A DNA stretch of 64,000 nucleotides from Micromonospora musae. Its GTDB lineage: Bacteria; Actinomycetota; Actinomycetes; Mycobacteriales; Micromonosporaceae. The first letter of the stretch is position 1; each line of letters starts with the position of its first letter. The position numbers and the translations under genes were made by a program. The notes under the pieces were generated by a model. It was given only the letters and a program-made list of their open reading frames with translations, had not been told where the DNA came from and searched no databases. The stretch is from contig NZ_RAZT01000009.1 of the NCBI RefSeq assembly GCF_003626635.1, positions 62,001 to 126,000 of the forward strand, given 5' to 3'. Below are positions 59,881 to 64,000 of this stretch, piece after piece.

Positions 59881-59915
59881 ACGACTGGGCGGGCGGGCGC
59901 CGGGTCAGGGGGCGG

Positions 59916-61988
59916 TCAGGGGGTGGTCCAGGGGGTGGGCGGGGGTGGCGGGGTCACCGGCGGGCGGTCGTCGCAGGTGATGGTGTTCGGCAACTGCCAG
60001 TCGGCGAGCCAGCCACCGTCGTTGCCACCGAGGTCGGTGAGGCCGAACTCCGAACCGGCCGGGGTGAAGTGGAAAGAGCCGCAGTTGTTGACGCCGACCG
60101 CCCCGACGTGCCGCGCGTCGACGTTCTGGAAGGAGGCGGAGCCAGCCGTACGGGCGCTGACCACCGACGTGCCGGTGCCGTCGACCCGGATGTCGCGGAA
60201 GTGCACGTCGCTGATCGAGTAGAGGTCCTTCACCGCCCACTCGCTGACCAGCATGACCGCGTTGTAGGTGCTGTCGAGGTACGCGTCACCGGTCACCTCG
60301 ACGCGCGCGTCGATGCTGCGATCCAGGGCGTAGAACCAGATCGCGCCGAGCCCGATCTTCCAGTTCAGTTCCCAGGTGCCGGCCCGGACCGTCGTGTTGT
60401 CGCTGATCCGCAGGTGACCGGTGAACGGCTCCGCGCCGAAGCGGGACCCGACCTGGATGGCGCTGCCCTCCCGTACCGGGTCGGCGATCAGGTTGCCGGT
60501 CACCGTGTTGTCGGCGCCGCCGTAGACGGCGATGCCGTTGGCGAGCACCGGTGACTGCACGGTGTTGCGGGCGAAGGTGTTGCGCGCGTTGGCCGTCTGC
60601 TCCGACCACATCGCCAGGCCGTCGTCACCGGTGTTCCGGACGAAGTTGTTCTCGACGAGCGAATCGGTCACGCCGGTGTGGAAGTTCAACGCGTCGGCGA
60701 TCTGGTCGACGATGATGTTGTCGGTGACGCGTACGTTGCGCATCGGCCCGTCGAACCACAGGCCCACCTTGGTGTGGCGCAGGTACAGGCCGTCGATGGT
60801 CGAGTCGCTCATCGCCCCACCGACCGCGTTCACCTGGTCGGTGTCGATCCGTTCCCGCACGTCACCCTCGATGGTGAAGTCGGAGAGGTGGACGTTGCGA
60901 CTGCCGCCGTCGGCCGCGTCCCGGCCGTAGAAGCCGACGCCGGTGTGCACCGAGCCGTCCGGCGCCGGAGTGGGCAGGGCGACCTCGCGGCCCTTGACGG
61001 TCGTGTACCAGTTGCCGGCGCCCTCGATGGTCACGTCGTCGACGATGATGTGCCGGTTGACCTGGTAGGTGCCCGGTGGCAGGTAGACGGGCAGCCCGGT
61101 GCGCCGGGCGAACGCGATGGCTCGTTCGATGGCGGGGGCCGCGTCCCGGCGGCCCGTCGGGTCGGCGCCGAAGGCCAGCACGTTCGCGGCGAGCAGGCGT
61201 ACCTTCGGCGGACCGACCAGCTCCGAGTCGAGCAGGTCGATGACGGTCCACGCGGCGTTGCTGCCCGCCGGGACGGTGAGCCGGATCCGGTCACCGGCCC
61301 GGTAGGTGCGGCCGAGCAGCAGCCGCTGCTCGTCGTAGAAGTGGCTGGGCCGGAAGGGCTTCTGGATCACGGGGTACGGGGTGGTCTCCGCCGGCACGCA
61401 GGAGCACTCGGTGATCCACCAGTCGGGGTGCAGCAGCTCCGCGTCGGGGTCGTTGGTGAACGGGTACTGGTTGTAGAGCCACGCGTACTGCGAGGTCAGC
61501 GTCATCGTGCGGATCCGCTTGCCGTTGCCGGCGACGTCCAGCGGCGCGGTGATGCCACCGCCGGTGGGCGCGTCGGGAATGCTGTAGCGCACCGTGATCG
61601 CGTTGGCCGCCGCCGGCAGGGTGAACTCGACGTGCTGGCCAGGGGTCAACCGGACCGCCCGCCGCCCGGACGCCTCCGAGGGCAGCGTGTACGCGTTGCG
61701 GTCGGGGCCGATGAGCTGGCCGTTCGTTACCGCGTTCTCCGCCTCCTGCTCCAGGAAGGCGACGCGGGCGCCCCGGCCGGCGACAAGCTGCGGGTCGAGG
61801 GCGGCCCGGGTCACCACCGGACCGGCGGCGCGGGCGGCGTCCCGGCTGGTGGCGGCCCCGGCGGGCGCGCCGGCCAGGAGGCCGAGCGCCGTGGCGAGCG
61901 CGGTCACGGCGGCGACCGCCGCCCGCCGGCGCCGGTGGCGCGGGAGCGGCAGCTCCGCGCGGATGCTCCGGTTCATGGCAGGGCTCAT
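59916..61988 (-). CDS. Secreted right-handed beta-helix polysaccharide-degrading enzyme, GH87-like (alpha-1,3-glucanase/mycodextranase) candidate
   Basis: 690 aa. Long Arg-rich signal peptide (cut near GAPAGA). CBM35-like N-terminal domain at about 70-230 (VAFLEQEAENAV, PGQHVEFTLPAAANAITVRYSIP). Parallel beta-helix at about 265-650: LAANVLAFGADPTGRRDAAPAIERAIA, VYLPPGTYQV, ENNFVRNTGDDGLAMWSEQ (paired Asp like the GH87 acids), AVYGGADNTVTGNL. The C-terminus is Pro-rich. GH87 fits best, but GH28- or lyase-type helices cannot be excluded. ATG 61988 or 61976. Confidence 0.75.
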   Translation of the reverse strand: MSPAMNRSIRAELPLPRHRRRRAAVAAVTALATALGLLAGAPAGAATSRDAARAAGPVVTRAALDPQLVAGRGARVAFLEQEAENAVTNGQLIGPDRNAYTLPSEASGRRAVRLTPGQHVEFTLPAAANAITVRYSIPDAPTGGGITAPLDVAGNGKRIRTMTLTSQYAWLYNQYPFTNDPDAELLHPDWWITECSCVPAETTPYPVIQKPFRPSHFYDEQRLLLGRTYRAGDRIRLTVPAGSNAAWTVIDLLDSELVGPPKVRLLAANVLAFGADPTGRRDAAPAIERAIAFARRTGLPVYLPPGTYQVNRHIIVDDVTIEGAGNWYTTVKGREVALPTPAPDGSVHTGVGFYGRDAADGGSRNVHLSDFTIEGDVRERIDTDQVNAVGGAMSDSTIDGLYLRHTKVGLWFDGPMRNVRVTDNIIVDQIADALNFHTGVTDSLVENNFVRNTGDDGLAMWSEQTANARNTFARNTVQSPVLANGIAVYGGADNTVTGNLIADPVREGSAIQVGSRFGAEPFTGHLRISDNTTVRAGTWELNWKIGLGAIWFYALDRSIDARVEVTGDAYLDSTYNAVMLVSEWAVKDLYSISDVHFRDIRVDGTGTSVVSARTAGSASFQNVDARHVGAVGVNNCGSFHFTPAGSEFGLTDLGGNDGGWLADWQLPNTITCDDRPPVTPPPPPTPWTTP

Positions 61989-62043
61989 CTCTTCTCAGTG
62001 GTGGGGGTGGTGCGGGGCCCGGCCTCGCCACGGAGGCCGGGGT

Positions 62044-64000
62044 TCAGGCGGTGTAGACCTCGAGCTGGGAGAGCTGCCCGGCGGGCCAGCCGGTGTTGCC
62101 GGTGACGTGGACGCGTACGTACCGGGCCGAGGCAGCGGGGAACGTGAGCGTCACCTGGTTGCCGGTGGCCGGGTCGAAGCGTCGGCCGGCGGAGGCGACG
62201 AGGTCGCTCCAGCCGTTGCCGTCGGCGCTGCCCTGCACCGAGAGGGTCTGGGTCCGCGCCGACCAGGCCGCGGCCGGAGGCAGCCGCAGCACGACCCGCC
62301 CGATCGTGCCGGTCGCGCCGAGGTCGACCCGCACCCACTGGGGGAAGGCGTTGTTCGCGCTCTCCCAGTAGCTGTCCGGATTGCCGTCGACCACGTTCGC
62401 GCTGCCGTACGACTGGGTCTGGCTGCTCTGCGCGGTCGGCCGACCCCGGGCCAGGTCGGTCTGCGCCGCCGGGTCGGTGGTCACCGTGACCGCGTTCGAC
62501 GGCGGCGACGAGGTGCCGGCCGGGTCCAGCGCCACGACCGTGAAGGTGTACCCGGTGGCGGGGCTCAGCCCGGTGACGGTGGCCGAGGTGCCGCTGGCCG
62601 AGGCGATTGTCGTCGTGCCCTGACGGACCTGGTAGCCGGCCACCCCGTCGGCGTCGGTGGAGGCGGACCAGGCGAGCGAGACGCTGGTGGCGGTCCGGCC
62701 GGTCACCGTGAGGTTGCCGGGGGCGGTGGGTGGGGTGGGTGTGCCGCCGGCGGCGTACACCTCGACCTGGGAGAGCTGCGCCGCGGGCCATGCGGTGTTC
62801 CCGGTGACCGTGACCCGGACGTGCCGGGTGGGGGTGGCCGGCAGCGCGACGGTGGCGGTGTTGCCGGTGGCCGGGTCGAACCGGATCCCGGTCGTCGCGA
62901 CGAGCGTGCTGAAGGACGACCCGTCGGCGCTGCCCTGCACCGAGATCGTCTGGGTCCGCGCCTCCCACCCCGCGGGCACCGCGAGGACGAGCCGGTTCAC
63001 CGGATGGCCGGCGCCGAGGTCGACCTGCCACCACTGGGGAAAGGCGTTGTTGGTCGTCTCCCAGTAGCTGCCCCGGTCGCCGTCGACCGCGTTGCCGGCT
63101 ACGTACGGCCCGTGCTGGCTGCTCGCCGTGGCCGGTCGGCCGGCGGCCAGGTTGCCGCTCGGCGGCGGACCGCCTCCGATGACCGGCGGGGTCGGGCGTA
63201 CCGGGGTGAGCGGGAGCTGCCCCTTGAACATCCCCCCACCGTCGGCGGTGATCCGCAGATAGTAGTCGGACGAGCAGAAGGTGCCGTCCTCGTCGAGCGC
63301 GCGGATGCCCGCCCCGGCGGGCGTGCTCTCCTGCGTCTCGGAGGTCTTGGCGATCTGGTTGCCCTCGTTGAACTCGTCGAACATCGAGACGTAGAGCCCC
63401 TGCGCGCCGAGGCGGGTCAGGTTGTAGAGGTGCCGCCAGTAGAAGTCGCCGTGCCGGCGGTGCCCGGACGAGAGGTCACCGGGCATGACGCAGGGTTGGT
63501 AGTCGATGCCGTGCCAGGCGCAGTCGGCGAGGTCGGGCACGTTGACGTTGGTGTGGAACCAGTCCAGCCCGTCGAGGGTGCCGGTCCGCCCGACCATCCA
63601 GGGGGAGATCATGTCGAAGGCGCGGTAGACCTCGCCGAAGCCCGGCCGGGAGTCGTTGATGCCCTGCCGCCAGTAGGTGGGCACACCGCCGATGACGTAG
63701 CAGCCCTGCGCCTTGAACCACTGGACCACGTCGAGGCAGGGCGCGGGGGCGAACGGGCGCCCGTCGTCGTCGAAGCCGAACCCCCAGACGCAGACCACCG
63801 GTCGGCCGTTCTGCCGCGCGTACGCCGGCGACGCGGTGTGCGCCGACATCTTCGTCGTCCAGTCCTGCTTGATCTGGGACTGCATCGACGTCCAGCCGGT
63901 GACGTCGTACATGATGTAGAACTTGCGGCCGAACCGCTCGGCGGCGCTACGGACCTTCACCGTCATGGCGTCGCGGGTCGGCCCCTCGTCGCCGAACGGG
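62044..64000 (-). CDS. Secreted-type GH71/GH99-like glycosidase with CBM32-FnIII-CBM32 tail, 5' end outside window
   Basis: At least 651 aa; the frame stays open to the window edge (PFGDEGPTRDA before Met 63966), so the true N-terminus is missing. The barrel core, to about residue 240 of the visible part, has KFYIMYDVTGW, PVVCVWGFGFDDDGRP, IGGVPTYWRQGIND, HGIDYQPCVMPGDLSSG and VSMFDEFNEGNQI, resembling GH99/GH71-like endo-acting enzymes on alpha-linked glycans. Two discoidin-type domains flank one FnIII (about 410-500) and are close copies. Same strand as the GH87-like gene, 55 bp apart, so probably one secreted polysaccharide-degrading unit. Confidence 0.8.
   Translation of the reverse strand, partial: PFGDEGPTRDAMTVKVRSAAERFGRKFYIMYDVTGWTSMQSQIKQDWTTKMSAHTASPAYARQNGRPVVCVWGFGFDDDGRPFAPAPCLDVVQWFKAQGCYVIGGVPTYWRQGINDSRPGFGEVYRAFDMISPWMVGRTGTLDGLDWFHTNVNVPDLADCAWHGIDYQPCVMPGDLSSGHRRHGDFYWRHLYNLTRLGAQGLYVSMFDEFNEGNQIAKTSETQESTPAGAGIRALDEDGTFCSSDYYLRITADGGGMFKGQLPLTPVRPTPPVIGGGPPPSGNLAAGRPATASSQHGPYVAGNAVDGDRGSYWETTNNAFPQWWQVDLGAGHPVNRLVLAVPAGWEARTQTISVQGSADGSSFSTLVATTGIRFDPATGNTATVALPATPTRHVRVTVTGNTAWPAAQLSQVEVYAAGGTPTPPTAPGNLTVTGRTATSVSLAWSASTDADGVAGYQVRQGTTTIASASGTSATVTGLSPATGYTFTVVALDPAGTSSPPSNAVTVTTDPAAQTDLARGRPTAQSSQTQSYGSANVVDGNPDSYWESANNAFPQWVRVDLGATGTIGRVVLRLPPAAAWSARTQTLSVQGSADGNGWSDLVASAGRRFDPATGNQVTLTFPAASARYVRVHVTGNTGWPAGQLSQLEVYTA

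Noticed and set aside
57057..59882. 941-codon minus-strand open frame opposite the antiporter and SDR genes
   Set aside because: Composition is Arg/Gly/His/Gln-rich without any domain, starts inside the 61-nt repeat, and the plus strand has two clear families.
1..64000. CRISPR arrays, tRNA/rRNA genes, transposases, prophage or plasmid replication genes
   Set aside because: Looked for on both strands; none recognised. tRNAs could be missed by eye, and a tRNAscan-SE run would settle it.

Overview
The window is GC-rich, densely coded DNA of a high-GC actinomycete, most likely a Micromonospora/Salinispora-type member of the Micromonosporaceae. This is inferred from several things: very strong GC bias at third positions, many GTG and a few TTG starts, leaderless TANNNT promoters, a mycothiol-dependent-type enzyme, a SAM-IV riboswitch, a large DivIVA-like coiled-coil protein, a 'SERSER' mini-cistron repeat and 61-nt intergenic hairpins. 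No rRNA, tRNA, CRISPR array, transposase, prophage or plasmid gene was recognised. It reads as ordinary chromosome rich in carbohydrate-uptake and catabolic operons.

Layout. 1-3119: 3' part of a secreted-type GH95 fucosidase-like enzyme. 3252-6042: lutABC L-lactate oxidation operon with 4-bp overlaps. 6085-7576: divergent ECF sigma factor (SnoaL-type C-terminus) and carboxymuconolactone decarboxylase/AhpD-like protein. 7703-12623: GT87-type membrane glycosyltransferase with an extra C-terminal domain, TetR regulator with a 32-bp perfect palindrome in front of a DUF418 membrane protein, and a CapA-type lipoprotein. 12681-21240: sugar-acid locus with a GntR/FadR regulator, ABC importer, galactonate dehydratase, KDPG/KDPGal aldolase, KDG kinase, mannonate dehydratase and gluconokinase. 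21361-27185: YjbR-like protein, TetR plus ABC exporter, a SagB-like nitroreductase with two half-domains, and a Bcr/CflA efflux pump. 27551-32615: DeoR-controlled polyol operon (importer plus zinc dehydrogenase). 32768-36829: VOC protein, PAP2 phosphatase, DivIVA-like coiled-coil protein and a maleylpyruvate isomerase-family enzyme.

36863-50582 holds two LacI-type regulators and three promoters carrying LacI-type operators. These drive a branched-chain-type ABC importer, a LamG protein plus a secreted PQQ-type sugar dehydrogenase, and a Gfo/Idh-DUF993-TIM-barrel catabolic operon. 50657-53493 (minus strand) is an amino-acid ABC importer behind a SAM-IV riboswitch and a short Cys-containing leader peptide, so probably a sulfur amino-acid importer. 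53745-59798: SnoaL-like protein, glycogen-debranching-type enzyme, two overlapping small secreted proteins, a CPA1 antiporter and an SDR. 59916-64000 (minus strand): two secreted polysaccharide-degrading proteins, a right-handed beta-helix enzyme (GH87-like) and a GH71/GH99-like enzyme with two discoidin-type CBMs, the latter running off the window.

How the genes work together. Secreted hydrolases and the PQQ enzyme would process plant or microbial polysaccharides outside the cell. Three carbohydrate-type ABC importers bring in sugar acids, polyols and an unknown ligand, each beside its own regulator and catabolic enzymes. The most unusual points are the layered SAM-IV/leader-peptide control region, the LacI-linked uptake/oxidation/catabolism cluster containing DUF993, the recurrent leaderless promoter geometry, and the repeat-derived 27-codon mini-cistron bridging livM and livG.
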